The notes under the pieces were generated by a model, which saw only the letters and a program-made list of their open reading frames with translations, ran no database searches and was not told the origin of the DNA. Of a stretch of DNA of 41,476 nucleotides, positions 7,537-18,179 are shown in pieces. The position numbers were made by a program, and so were the translations under genes. Every line of letters starts with the position of its first letter. The first letter of the stretch is position 1. This DNA comes from an uncultured Peptococcaceae bacterium (GTDB lineage Bacteria; Bacillota; Limnochordia; Darwinibacteriales; Darwinibacteriaceae), in contig CALKAR010000196.1 of NCBI GenBank assembly GCA_937988745.1, positions 1 to 41,476 of the forward strand, in the 5' to 3' direction.

Positions 7537-8631
7537 ATGCGACTAAGAACTCCACGCTCAATTCGGCGTCTGCGCCGCAGAATTCGCAGCCGATTCGGAT
7601 CCAACCAAAGTTTAGTACCGCTCTTATTCTTGACTGTCTTGTCTGTGGTGGTTGCATACCTCAGTCTACAGCTTTTTCTTGGCGGAGTTGGGCTGAACCA
7701 TCAACTAGCTAGGGCAATATTGAGCTGGGGGATGCCTTCGTCAGGGGAATTTGATGAACCACTTGGTTACGGCGATCCGATGCGTTCGTTTGTCTATCTT
7801 TTGACTGATCTAGACTTAGCGAATCCGGTCTCTATTATAGAAAGCACCATAGCACGGGCAGTCAGAACAGGACGAGCTGAATATGAATGGCCGGAAAGGC
7901 CTTTCGTTTTTGTGCAAGAATTGACCTTTGCACCTGATCCCGTGAAGCCTCCAGAGTCTCCCGATCCAGAGCAAGTAATTGTGCGCGAGCTGCCTGCTGT
8001 GGGACCGCGTGTGCTGATTTATCATTCGCATAATTCGGAGATGTACTTAGGCCGACCTGTACAGGGACGTTATGATGCTGAGGCACATTACGTGTTCAAA
8101 AGTCAGAGTGACAGTACTATTACAGGTATTATGGAGGTGGGTCGGCACTTAACTAATGCTTTGGGCAGGCTTGGGATACCAGCTCTACATGAGACAAGGA
8201 TCCACGATCTGCCAACTCTCAATTACGCCTATGCGAATTCCGAACGGACCGTACGCAGTCTGCTTTCTCAGTACGACAGTATAGAAGTCGTGCTCGATAT
8301 CCACCGTGATGCGAACGTTCCGAACCCAGTGGTGGAAATCGAGGGCCGCAGGGTAGCCCGGCTACTCATTGTCCTTGGCACGGCGCAGAACATTCCTTTG
8401 GCACATCCTAATTACGAAGCTAACCTTGAATTTGCCCAAAAGCTTTATCAGACAGCGAACAGCATGTATCCTGGTCTTATGCGGCCCACTCAGATACGGC
8501 ATGATGCCCGCTACAATCAGCACCTCCATCCGAATAGTTTAATCATAGAGGTGGGCTCTGTGGAGAACACTTTAGAGGAAGCTCTCTTAGCCGCCGAGCT
8601 CTTAGCGAATATTTTAGCCCGCGTACTCTGA
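7537..8631 (+). CDS. spoIIP: Stage II sporulation protein P (SpoIIP), peptidoglycan amidase/endopeptidase
   Basis: 364 residues: a basic N-terminal tail, a membrane segment (about residues 27-48), a linker and the SpoIIP catalytic domain. Motifs include LIYHSHNSEMYL (first metal-ligand His region), VVLDIHRDA, NYEANLEFAQKL and LIIEVGSVENTLEEAL. With SpoIID and SpoIIM, SpoIIP degrades septal peptidoglycan during engulfment of the forespore. An upstream in-frame TTG exists at 7519, but the SD AGAGGTGG lies within that extension, so ATG 7537 is chosen. The divergent GerMN gene shares the 80-base upstream region. Confidence 0.93.
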   Translation: MRLRTPRSIRRLRRRIRSRFGSNQSLVPLLFLTVLSVVVAYLSLQLFLGGVGLNHQLARAILSWGMPSSGEFDEPLGYGDPMRSFVYLLTDLDLANPVSIIESTIARAVRTGRAEYEWPERPFVFVQELTFAPDPVKPPESPDPEQVIVRELPAVGPRVLIYHSHNSEMYLGRPVQGRYDAEAHYVFKSQSDSTITGIMEVGRHLTNALGRLGIPALHETRIHDLPTLNYAYANSERTVRSLLSQYDSIEVVLDIHRDANVPNPVVEIEGRRVARLLIVLGTAQNIPLAHPNYEANLEFAQKLYQTANSMYPGLMRPTQIRHDARYNQHLHPNSLIIEVGSVENTLEEALLAAELLANILARVL

Positions 8632-8699
8632 CCGATGGCCTAGAGGAAAAACGGGTTAGAGAGCGAACTGAATTGTGTGGACAAGCAAAGGAGCGAGAG

Positions 8700-10295
8700 A
8701 TGATGGAAAACCAGAGCAGCAGCCGCGTTGCCCGCGCGGCTGGTATTGTAATGTTCTTTGTTCTGTTAAGCCGCATTCTCGGGTTTGTACGAGAACGGGC
8801 TATTGCTGAGGTATTTGGCAGGACAGGCACGACTGATGTATTTTTTGCTGCCTTCGCCATACCTGACCTGATGTATCAGCTGCTGGTAGGGGGTGCCTTG
8901 TCCTCGGCTTTTATTCCTGTCTTTACCCAGTATTTGGCCAGGGGGGAAGAAGAAGAGGCTTGGCGAGCTGCCAGTATTTTTATAAACATAACTGTCTTGG
9001 CTTTGACAGCCTTCATGATTTTGGGCGTTATTTTTACGCCTAGTTTAGCCCCACTCGTTGGAGTCGGTTTCAGTGGTGAGCAGCGCGATCTTTTGATCCT
9101 GCTCATGCGCATTACGTTCCCGGCCGTGTTCTTTACAGCTCTGTCTGGCCTGGCTATGGGAGTTTTGCATTCGTATCAGAAGTTCACACTGCCTGCCCTA
9201 GGCCCGATTATATACAATCTGGGCCAGATCCTCGGTGCCTACGTCTTGGGCCCACTTATGGGCATCTTGGGCATGGCTGTCGGCACGATTGCCGGTTCAG
9301 TCGGCAGCTTTTCGCTTCAACTGCCGCAGGTTCTGCAAAAGGCCAGGCGGTACTACCGGCCGTCGATAAACTTACGCCATCCTGGGATTAGGCGGATGTT
9401 CAGACTGATGCTGCCAGCCGTTATTGGCCTGTCCATCAGTCAGGTGAACATTATCGTCGGGCAGAACTTAGCGTCGCTCCTGGAAACAGGCTCCATTGTG
9501 GCGCTGCGCCTGGCAAATCGTCTGATTAATTTCCCCCTGGGCATCTTTGCAATGGCTATCTCTACGGCTATATTTCCTACTTTGTCCAGCCATGTAGCCC
9601 GTGAGGAAATGGAAGAGTTCCGCCGTACATTTTCTTTCGGGCTCCGTGTGGTGTTCTTTATCACAATTCCTTCAGCTGTGGGCATGGCTGTGCTGAGCGT
9701 ACCCATCGTGCGGCTATTATTTGAGTCGGGCGAGTTTACTTCTGCCGATACTATTGCGACCGCGTATGCGCTGCTCTTTTATGCGCCAGGTCTTATTGCG
9801 CAAGCTGGGATTCAGATTATTACTCGGATTTACTACTCCCTGCAGGACACTGTGACACCTGTCAAGATTGGTTTGGTCACCGTAATCATCAATTTCTTCT
9901 TGAGTGTGGCCTTCCTGCGCTTTACAGGCCTAGAACATGGTGCTATCGCTTTGGCCTATTCGATTACTTCGATCATCAACATGCTGACTGCCTTGTATAT
10001 TCTCAGGCGCAAGCTGGGCGCCATTGATGGTCACCGTGTAGTGATGGCTGTGGTGAAAGCCCTGGCTGCGTCAGCTGTTATGGGATTGGTGGTCTTCTAC
10101 ATAGGCCAGGCTCTTAGCGGATATGTTGACTTATCTCGTGCTCTTGGCCGCCTTATTCAGGTCTTTGTCTCCATTGGAGCAGGCGTTATTGTCTATCTAG
10201 TCTGCACTGCTTTGCTGCGTATGGACGAGCCGCGTTTCTTGTGGAATGCCTTGACAGCAAGGTTTAAACGGGGGCGCAGAGAAGAGTCTCAATAG
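8700..10295 (+). CDS. murJ: Lipid II flippase MurJ (MviN family)
   Basis: About 531 residues with roughly 14 membrane segments. The N-terminal signature is VLLSRILGFVRERAIAEVFG, followed by TDVFFAAFAIPD and GGALSSAFIPVF; later parts include LINFPLGIFAMAISTAIFP. MurJ flips undecaprenyl-linked peptidoglycan precursor across the membrane. Tandem ATGs at 8700 and 8703 follow SD AAAGGAG (8687-8693); the TTG at 8673 has no SD and is rejected. It sits where B. subtilis has yqxA, between spoIIP and lepA, and could supply precursor for spore or vegetative wall. A second MurJ/SpoVB-type flippase elsewhere cannot be excluded. Confidence 0.93.
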   Translation: MMENQSSSRVARAAGIVMFFVLLSRILGFVRERAIAEVFGRTGTTDVFFAAFAIPDLMYQLLVGGALSSAFIPVFTQYLARGEEEEAWRAASIFINITVLALTAFMILGVIFTPSLAPLVGVGFSGEQRDLLILLMRITFPAVFFTALSGLAMGVLHSYQKFTLPALGPIIYNLGQILGAYVLGPLMGILGMAVGTIAGSVGSFSLQLPQVLQKARRYYRPSINLRHPGIRRMFRLMLPAVIGLSISQVNIIVGQNLASLLETGSIVALRLANRLINFPLGIFAMAISTAIFPTLSSHVAREEMEEFRRTFSFGLRVVFFITIPSAVGMAVLSVPIVRLLFESGEFTSADTIATAYALLFYAPGLIAQAGIQIITRIYYSLQDTVTPVKIGLVTVIINFFLSVAFLRFTGLEHGAIALAYSITSIINMLTALYILRRKLGAIDGHRVVMAVVKALAASAVMGLVVFYIGQALSGYVDLSRALGRLIQVFVSIGAGVIVYLVCTALLRMDEPRFLWNALTARFKRGRREESQ

Positions 10296-10304
10296 GAGCG
10301 CGAC

Positions 10305-10334
10305 TTGTCTTTCGCGCGTTGAGAGTGCTATAAT
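10305..10334 (+). promoter_or_regulatory. Promoter of lepA-hemW with overlapping inverted repeat
   Basis: TTGTCT (10305-10310), 18-base spacer, TATAAT (10329-10334). The -35 lies in the loop of a perfect inverted repeat GCGCGA/TCGCGC (10298-10303 and 10312-10317), which has no T-run and is therefore not a terminator. Confidence 0.65.
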
Positions 10335-10374
10335 AAAGCCGCTGATACCTCATGAAAAAGGATTTGGTTTAAGC

Positions 10375-12171
10375 ATGTCTAGGAAAAACGTTCGCAATTT
10401 TTGCATTATCGCCCATATTGATCATGGTAAATCTACTTTGGCTGACCGGATATTAGAGCATACCGGTACGCTTGAGGAACGCGAAATGGCTGATCAAGTC
10501 TTGGACTCCATGGATTTGGAGAGAGAACGGGGCATTACTATTAAGCTGAAAGCAGTCCGTCTTCGGTACAAAGCGCAAGATGGAGAAGAATATATTCTCA
10601 ATCTGATTGACACACCAGGGCACGTGGACTTCTCCTACGAGGTGTCCAGAAGTCTTGCGGCCTGCGAGGGAGCGCTGCTCGTTATTGACGCGTCGCAGGG
10701 AATTGAGGCGCAGACCCTGGCAAACCTCTATCTTGCTCTGGAACATGATTTAGAGATCATCCCCGTGATTAACAAGATTGATCTGCCTAATGCGGACCCG
10801 GACAGGGTAAAGCGAGAGCTCGAAGAAAGCATCGGTCTTGATGCCAGTGACGCTGTGCTTGTGAGCGCGAAGACCGGTGTGGGCATCGCCGACGTTTTGG
10901 AAGCTATTGTGGAGCGCATCCCTGCACCTGAAGGCGATCCGGATGCCCCGCTGCGCGCCATGGTTTTTGACTCTCATTATGACTCGTACCGCGGGGCAGT
11001 AGCATATGCGCGCATCATGGAAGGTACAGTGCGTGTGGGAGATAAAATTCGGATGATGAGCTCAGGGCGCGACTTTGAGGTAACCACCTTAGCGGCGTTT
11101 GCCCCTGAATTGACCCCTGTGGAAGTCCTGTATGCCGGCGATGTTGGCTGTATTATGGCCAGCATGAAAGATGTGCGGGACACCCGTGTCGGGGATACCA
11201 TCACCCATGCCGATCGTCCTGCATCAGAGCCTCTTCCGGGATATCGGCCAGCTAAGCCGATGGTGTACTGCGGATTGTATCCCGTGAATAATGAAGATTA
11301 TGTTAGTCTGAGGGATGCCTTGGAAAAGCTGCAGCTCAATGATGCTGCATTGACCTTTGAAGCTGAATCTTCTGTGGCGCTGGGCTTCGGCTATCGATGT
11401 GGTTTCTTGGGATTGCTTCATCTCGAAATTGTTCAGGAACGCCTGGAGCGCGAATTTGACCTGGATTTGATTACTACCGCTCCAAGTGTAGAGTATCGGG
11501 TAACTCTTACCGATGGCAGTGTTCGGGAAGTGGACAATCCAGCCGATATGCCTGATCCCGGCTCGATTGCCCTTGTCGAGGAACCATTTGTAAGAGCGAC
11601 TATTATGGTGCCGAATGATTTTGTAGGAGCTGTTATGGAGCTGTGTCAGGACAAGCGGGGCACTTTTATCACGATGGAGTATGTCACTCCGGAGCGTGCG
11701 AAGATTGAATATGATATGCCCCTTGCAGAGATTCTGCTGGACTTCTTTGATAAGCTCAAGTCACGTACCAAGGGCTATGCTTCATTAGATTATGAGATGA
11801 CAGGTTATCAAGAATCTGACGTAATTAAGCTGGATATCCTCTTGAACGGCAAACCTGTAGATGCGCTGTCCTGCATCGTTCACCGCAGTAAAGCTCAGGC
11901 GAGAGGGAGAAGTCTGGCGGAAAAACTCAAAGAAGTTATTCCCCGCCAGCAGTTTGAAGTACCTATTCAGGCAGCAATCGGAAGTAAGATTATTGCCCGC
12001 GAAACAGTCAAGGCAATTCGCAAAGACGTTCTCGCTAAATGCTATGGTGGCGACATCTCTCGGAAGCGCAAACTTCTGGAAAAACAGAAGGAAGGCAAGA
12101 AGCGCATGAAGAATTTGGGTAATGTAGACGTACCCCAAGAAGCGTTTATGGCCATTCTCGAGGTGGACTAG
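10375..12171 (+). CDS. lepA: Elongation factor 4 (LepA), ribosomal GTPase
   Basis: 598 residues, the normal LepA length. The G domain has AHIDHGKST, DTPGHVDF and NKIDLP; EF-G-like domains follow, with the LepA-specific C-terminus (YGGDISRKRKLLEKQKEGK shortened: YGGDISRKRKLLEKQ) and VPQEAFMAILEVD at the end. LepA acts on ribosomes in translation quality or ribosome assembly. The ATG at 10375 has only a weak SD (AAAAGGA, about 10 bases upstream). hemW begins one base after its stop, so the two form one transcript. Confidence 0.97.
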   Translation: MSRKNVRNFCIIAHIDHGKSTLADRILEHTGTLEEREMADQVLDSMDLERERGITIKLKAVRLRYKAQDGEEYILNLIDTPGHVDFSYEVSRSLAACEGALLVIDASQGIEAQTLANLYLALEHDLEIIPVINKIDLPNADPDRVKRELEESIGLDASDAVLVSAKTGVGIADVLEAIVERIPAPEGDPDAPLRAMVFDSHYDSYRGAVAYARIMEGTVRVGDKIRMMSSGRDFEVTTLAAFAPELTPVEVLYAGDVGCIMASMKDVRDTRVGDTITHADRPASEPLPGYRPAKPMVYCGLYPVNNEDYVSLRDALEKLQLNDAALTFEAESSVALGFGYRCGFLGLLHLEIVQERLEREFDLDLITTAPSVEYRVTLTDGSVREVDNPADMPDPGSIALVEEPFVRATIMVPNDFVGAVMELCQDKRGTFITMEYVTPERAKIEYDMPLAEILLDFFDKLKSRTKGYASLDYEMTGYQESDVIKLDILLNGKPVDALSCIVHRSKAQARGRSLAEKLKEVIPRQQFEVPIQAAIGSKIIARETVKAIRKDVLAKCYGGDISRKRKLLEKQKEGKKRMKNLGNVDVPQEAFMAILEVD

Positions 12172-13329
12172 ATGAAGCCAGCCGCAGGGATATATGTGCA
12201 CGTTCCATTTTGTCTGCGTAAATGTGAATACTGTGATTTCTACTCGATAGTTGTCAGCAGCCGCCCAGAGTTCCGGGCGCTTGTTGACAGCTATCTTTCT
12301 GCTGTGCGCAGTGAGGCTCGGCATTACACTCATTGGGCGGGAAAGTACGAGTTTGACACCCTATTTTTCGGGGGAGGGACTCCTACATTGGTTCCAGCCC
12401 AAGACTTAGCCGAGCTTATTGTTTTTCTCAGAGATACGTTTGAGCTGCGTTTGGATGCAGAGATATCTGTAGAAGCCAATCCTAAGACTATTTCCCCTGA
12501 GACTTTAAAGGTACTGAGACAAGCTGGTGTGAACCGCATCAGCCTTGGAGCGCAAGCTTTCCAAGACACTCTCCTTAAGGTGTTGGGCAGAACTCATACT
12601 TCGGTCGACATTGTGGATAGCGTAACTGCCATAAAGGAGGCCGGCTTCACTAATTTCAGCATCGACTTGATGTTTGGTCTGCCCGGTCAGACGATGGACG
12701 ATTGGCAGCAGACTCTTGAGAAGGTTGTATCACTTGGGCCGCCTCACCTTTCTTGCTACAGCTTAATTATTGAGGAAGGCACTCCGTTTCACACTCTTTT
12801 TTCCAGAGGCGAACTAAATCTGCCCGGAGACGATGTGGAACGGGAGATGCTGGAGTTCGCGATTGATTACTTGAAGCAGCAGGGTTACATCCACTATGAG
12901 ATTTCAAATTTCTGTCTGCCTGGTTTTGAATCTAAACACAACCTGCATTATTGGCGCAACGATCCTTATGTGGGCTTAGGTCCGGCTGCTTCTGGCAGGC
13001 TTGGTGATGTTCGTTATACGAATCGGCGGAATCTGAATAGCTATATTTCTTCGTGGCAGAGGGACGAGCCAGATATCGCCTATTCCGAGACCATTAGTCG
13101 AGACCTGGCTATGGACGAAACGCTCATCTGCGGGCTGAGGCTCATACAAGGCATCAGCGACGCAGATTTTGCTGCACGTTTTGGTCATACGCTTGGTGAG
13201 ATATATCCAGAACAAATCAAGAGATTGGAGGCGCTGGGACTTGTGCAGTATCAAGCCGGACGGCTGATGGTGACACAGGCAGGATTGTTTTTGGGGAACT
13301 TGGTTTTTGCAGAATTTCTACGTGACTAG
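12172..13329 (+). CDS. hemW: Heme chaperone HemW (radical SAM, formerly HemN-like)
   Basis: 385 residues with the radical-SAM CX3CX2C motif at Cys14, Cys18 and Cys21 (FCLRKCEYCDF), FGGGTPT, VEANPKT, RISLGAQAF, FGLPGQT and the C-terminal HemW domain with HNLHYWRNDPYVGLGPAA. HemW binds heme and delivers it to respiratory proteins, and lacks the extra features of true coproporphyrinogen dehydrogenase. The ATG abuts the lepA stop. The lepA-hemW order is the same as in B. subtilis. Confidence 0.93.
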   Translation: MKPAAGIYVHVPFCLRKCEYCDFYSIVVSSRPEFRALVDSYLSAVRSEARHYTHWAGKYEFDTLFFGGGTPTLVPAQDLAELIVFLRDTFELRLDAEISVEANPKTISPETLKVLRQAGVNRISLGAQAFQDTLLKVLGRTHTSVDIVDSVTAIKEAGFTNFSIDLMFGLPGQTMDDWQQTLEKVVSLGPPHLSCYSLIIEEGTPFHTLFSRGELNLPGDDVEREMLEFAIDYLKQQGYIHYEISNFCLPGFESKHNLHYWRNDPYVGLGPAASGRLGDVRYTNRRNLNSYISSWQRDEPDIAYSETISRDLAMDETLICGLRLIQGISDADFAARFGHTLGEIYPEQIKRLEALGLVQYQAGRLMVTQAGLFLGNLVFAEFLRD

Positions 13330-13345
13330 AATTGGAGGAAATGAT

Positions 13346-14611
13346 GTGAAAGGTCTTGCTATAGGTATATTTATCATTACTTACGTTCTGCTCTTGGCAC
13401 TGCCGAAATATAGGGCATATGTCGCTTTAGGTGCAGCTGCGCTGTTTGTACTGCTGGGGATTCTGCCAGCAGGAGAAGTCTTTGGAGCCATCGATTGGAA
13501 CGTATTGCTTATGATTGGCGGTACGATGGGAGTTGTGGCGCTATTTATCGAATCCCGTATGCCATCACTATTGGCGGACCTGCTAATTGCTAAAACGCCG
13601 AATGTCAAGTGGGCGATTGTGGCTTTGTCGCTCTTCGCTAGTTTAATTTCGGCTTTTGTAGATAACGTGGCGACTGTTCTGATGGTAGCGCCGGTAGCTC
13701 TTACCATCTCTAAGAAGCTCAATATCTCCCCTGTCCCGAGTGTGATATCAATTGCTGTAGCTTCGAATCTGCAGGGAGCAGCAACTCTCGTCGGTGATAC
13801 TACATCAATTCTACTTGGTGGCTATGCCAACATGGACTTCCTTGATTTCTTCTTCTTCAAAGGTAGGCCAGGCTTATTCTGGATTGTACAGATGGGAGCG
13901 ATCGTTTCTTCTATCGTACTGCTGATTCTGTTTAGGAAGCTCGACCAGCCAATTCATTCGGAAGATCGCACCGAAGTAAAGGATTACTTCCCGACGTATC
14001 TCTTGCTTGGTATGATTGGACTCCTTATTTTGGCTTCCTTTATTCCTAATAAACCTAGTATCACGAACGGCTTGGTTGCAGTCGGTTTAATGATCATTGG
14101 TATTTTGAGAGAGGTCTTCATCAAAGGCAATACTGCCGCCTTTAGGGCTACTCTAGAGGAAATCGACTTTTTCACCATTCTGCTGCTGGCAGGGATCTTC
14201 ATGCTGATTGGTGGCTTAACTCATGTGGGTGTTATTCGGGATATCGCCAACTTCTTTGTATCCATCGGTGGAGACAATCTCTTCCTGCTTTATACCTTAA
14301 TAGTGTGGGTCTCTGTGGCTGCATCGGCGTTTGTCGACAATATCCCATATGTTGCCACCATGCTTCCTGTTACTCAGGGCATCGCTCAAATTTTGGGGAT
14401 TGAACCATACCTCCTTTATTTCGGCTTACTGGTAGGAGCTACCTTAGGGGGCAACTTGACACCAATTGGTGCGTCCGCCAATATCACAGCGCTGGGGATC
14501 CTGCGCAGAGAAGGTCATGAGGTTTCTGCTGGCGAGTTTATGCGTATTGGTGTGCCATTTACACTGGCGGCTGTAATTACAGGTTACTTACTAGTTTGGG
14601 TACTCTGGTAA
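13346..14611 (+). CDS. ArsB/NhaD-type membrane transporter (SLC13/CitMHS-like permease)
   Basis: 421 residues, about 11-12 membrane segments in two inverted halves. Each half carries a paired motif: AFVDNVATVLMVAP with GDTTSILLGG in the first, and AFVDNIPYVATMLP with GGNLTPIGASANI in the second. These are typical of the ion-transporter superfamily that includes ArsB, NhaD and citrate/anion permeases; the substrate cannot be read from sequence. The start is GTG 13346 with SD GGAGG at 13334-13338 and a 7-base gap. An open-frame extension to 13307 overlaps hemW and has no SD. The gene is not part of the B. subtilis locus. Confidence 0.85.
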   Translation: MKGLAIGIFIITYVLLLALPKYRAYVALGAAALFVLLGILPAGEVFGAIDWNVLLMIGGTMGVVALFIESRMPSLLADLLIAKTPNVKWAIVALSLFASLISAFVDNVATVLMVAPVALTISKKLNISPVPSVISIAVASNLQGAATLVGDTTSILLGGYANMDFLDFFFFKGRPGLFWIVQMGAIVSSIVLLILFRKLDQPIHSEDRTEVKDYFPTYLLLGMIGLLILASFIPNKPSITNGLVAVGLMIIGILREVFIKGNTAAFRATLEEIDFFTILLLAGIFMLIGGLTHVGVIRDIANFFVSIGGDNLFLLYTLIVWVSVAASAFVDNIPYVATMLPVTQGIAQILGIEPYLLYFGLLVGATLGGNLTPIGASANITALGILRREGHEVSAGEFMRIGVPFTLAAVITGYLLVWVLW

Positions 14612-14616
14612 GCCAC

Positions 14617-14645
14617 TTGACAAATGGGGGTTGAAGTGATAATTT
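14617..14645 (+). promoter_or_regulatory. Sigma-A promoter of the hrcA-grpE-dnaK-dnaJ operon
   Basis: TTGACA at 14617-14622 with a -10 candidate TAATTT at 14640-14645 (17-base spacer), or the nearby GATAAT at 14638 with a shorter spacer. It lies just upstream of CIRCE, as usual for HrcA-controlled operons. Confidence 0.75.
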
Positions 14646-14659
14646 ATGGATAAACAGTG

Positions 14660-14686
14660 TTAGCACTCGAAGTGTTTGAGTGCTAA
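14660..14686 (+). promoter_or_regulatory. CIRCE operator (HrcA binding site)
   Basis: Perfect inverted repeat TTAGCACTC (14660-14668), 9-base spacer, GAGTGCTAA (14678-14686), identical to the CIRCE consensus. It sits at the expected start of transcription and directly before the hrcA SD, giving autorepression of the operon and release on heat shock. Confidence 0.98.
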
Positions 14687-14702
14687 AAAGGAGGAGAGCA
14701 GG

Positions 14703-15716
14703 GTGTTAGATGACCGGAAAAGGCTTGTCCTCAGGGCAGTAATCGAGGACTATATAGAAACGGCTGAACCGGTCGGATCGCGTACCGTTGCTCGCAAACA
14801 CCAGCTGGGAGTTTCTTCAGCCACCATTCGGAACGAGATGGCTGATTTGGAGGAAATTGGTTATCTCGAACAGCCTCATATTTCTGCGGGGCGCGTTCCC
14901 TCCGACAAGGGCTATCGTTTATACGTCGATATGTTGATGGAACCACTGCAGTACACGTTGCAGCAGTACCGCCAAGTGCAGAATGAAATGCTGCGTCATT
15001 ACCGCGAAATGGAAAGGCTGTGTCAAGAGGCCGGCAGACTTCTCGCGTCTCTGACAAATTCAGCCGCAGTTGTGGTGGCTCCGCCTATTGAACAGTTGGC
15101 GTTTCAGCATGTTCAACTGCTTCCAGTCGATACCAATGATGTTCTGGTTGTGATGGTGCTTCATCCCAGCGTAGTTAAGAATAGACTGATCAAGACCGAA
15201 GAGGCCTATACCGCCAGCGAGCTGCTGGAGATGAGTATGGGTTTGAACCAGAAGCTAAAAGGGGTTACCTATCGCAATTTGGGCCCAACCATCTTGAGAG
15301 AAATCATCTCGGAATTTGGCGAGATCGGTCATGTAATGGTTGAGCTCTTGGTCAACGGCTTAGTCGAAGAAAAGAACGAGCAGGTATACTCCTCCGGAGC
15401 CCCTCAGATTCTCAATCAGCCTGAGTTTAGAGATGTAGAAAAAGCCAAGACATTCTTCGAAGCATTAGAACAGAAAGAGATTTGGTTGAAGCTGCTGGCT
15501 GAAGACTCTGAGGGTGTCCAAGTCACAATCGGTAAAGAAAACCCATATGCAGACATGCAGGACCTAAGTGTGGTTAAGGCCACCTACCAAGTAGGAGGTC
15601 AAGTTGTAGGTTCTATTGGAGTGGTAGGTCCAACCCGTATGGACTACGCTCGGATGGTAGCCATGGTTGAGTTGATCGCCAGCGCTTTAAGCGAGCTACT
15701 CACTGATATGAAGTAA
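14703..15716 (+). CDS. hrcA: Heat-inducible transcription repressor HrcA
   Basis: 337 residues: an N-terminal winged helix (EPVGSRTVARKHQLGVSSAT, then NEMADLEEIGYL and SAGRVPSDKGYR), a GAF-like middle and the C-terminal part with SIGVVGPTRMDYARMV. HrcA represses groE/dnaK operons through CIRCE and depends on GroEL for activity. A reading frame opens at TTG 14676, but that codon lies inside CIRCE. The SD AAGGAGG at 14688-14694 with an 8-base gap fits GTG 14703. It is the first gene of a seven-gene run to mtaB, as in B. subtilis. Confidence 0.96.
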   Translation: MLDDRKRLVLRAVIEDYIETAEPVGSRTVARKHQLGVSSATIRNEMADLEEIGYLEQPHISAGRVPSDKGYRLYVDMLMEPLQYTLQQYRQVQNEMLRHYREMERLCQEAGRLLASLTNSAAVVVAPPIEQLAFQHVQLLPVDTNDVLVVMVLHPSVVKNRLIKTEEAYTASELLEMSMGLNQKLKGVTYRNLGPTILREIISEFGEIGHVMVELLVNGLVEEKNEQVYSSGAPQILNQPEFRDVEKAKTFFEALEQKEIWLKLLAEDSEGVQVTIGKENPYADMQDLSVVKATYQVGGQVVGSIGVVGPTRMDYARMVAMVELIASALSELLTDMK

Positions 15717-15723
15717 CTGCTTT

Positions 15724-15743
15724 GGCCCGCTTTAGAGCGGGCC
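15724..15743 (+). other. Hairpin between hrcA and grpE, possible mRNA processing/stability element
   Basis: Perfect 8-bp stem GGCCCGCT/AGCGGGCC with a TTAG loop and no following T-run. It lies directly between the hrcA stop and the grpE SD, the place where the B. subtilis dnaK operon mRNA is processed. Confidence 0.7.
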
Positions 15744-15770
15744 ACTTATCTGATGGAGGGAGGTAGCGGC

Positions 15771-16321
15771 ATGGATGAAAAAGATTTGGAACAGCAGGTA
15801 GAGCAGGAACAGGTAGAGTCGTCTGAGGAGTCTGACGCTCAATCGGATTTTGCTCCACTGCAGGACAGGATCGATGAATTAGAGCGCGCCAATGCCGAAC
15901 TCGCAAATCGATTTATGCGCCTGAAAGCCGATTTTGATAACTACAAACGGCGGACCCGTGAACAGATCGAAGAAATAAAGGCGCAGGCTGCATCTGAGGT
16001 GATGAAAGACCTCTTACCAGTCTTAGATGATTTCGAAAGGGCTCTGAAATCAGCTGAGCAGACTGATAAGGCCGACGCCATTGCCGAAGGCGTTGAAATG
16101 GTATTTAAGAAACTGATGTATACGCTCGGCACACACGGCCTCGAGCGCATCGATGCTCAGGGGCAGCCCTTTGATGCTGAGCTTCATGAGGCAGTTAGCG
16201 TTGTTGGAAATACCGATGGCCCGCTGCACGTGATTAATGAACTGCAGACGGGGTATACCCTTAATGGAAAGGTAATTCGGTATACGAAAGTTCAAGTTGG
16301 TGAACTGAAGGGGGATTCATA

Positions 16322-16322
<1 letters not shown>
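15771..16322 (+). CDS. grpE: Nucleotide exchange factor GrpE
   Basis: 183 residues: an acidic N-terminal tail rich in Glu/Gln, a long coiled coil (about residues 30-85) with ADFDNYKRRTREQ, and a C-terminal beta domain ending NGKVIRYTKVQVGE. GrpE releases ADP from DnaK. ATG 15771 has SD GGAGGGAGG at 15756-15763 with a 7-base gap; the in-frame ATG at 15753 would place that SD inside the coding region and is rejected. The stop shares one base with the dnaK start. Confidence 0.96.
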
Positions 16323-18151
<1,829 letters not shown>

Positions 18152-18179
18152 GACGGCAGAGATAAAGGTGGTGTAGTTC

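Noticed and set aside
11785..12333. Open frame of 182 codons on the - strand across the lepA-hemW junction
   Set aside because: Antisense to two well-defined genes; rich in Phe/Asn/His as expected from a shadow frame.
14676..14702. Upstream TTG start for hrcA
   Set aside because: The codon lies in the right arm region of CIRCE and the strong SD is downstream of it; GTG 14703 fits better.
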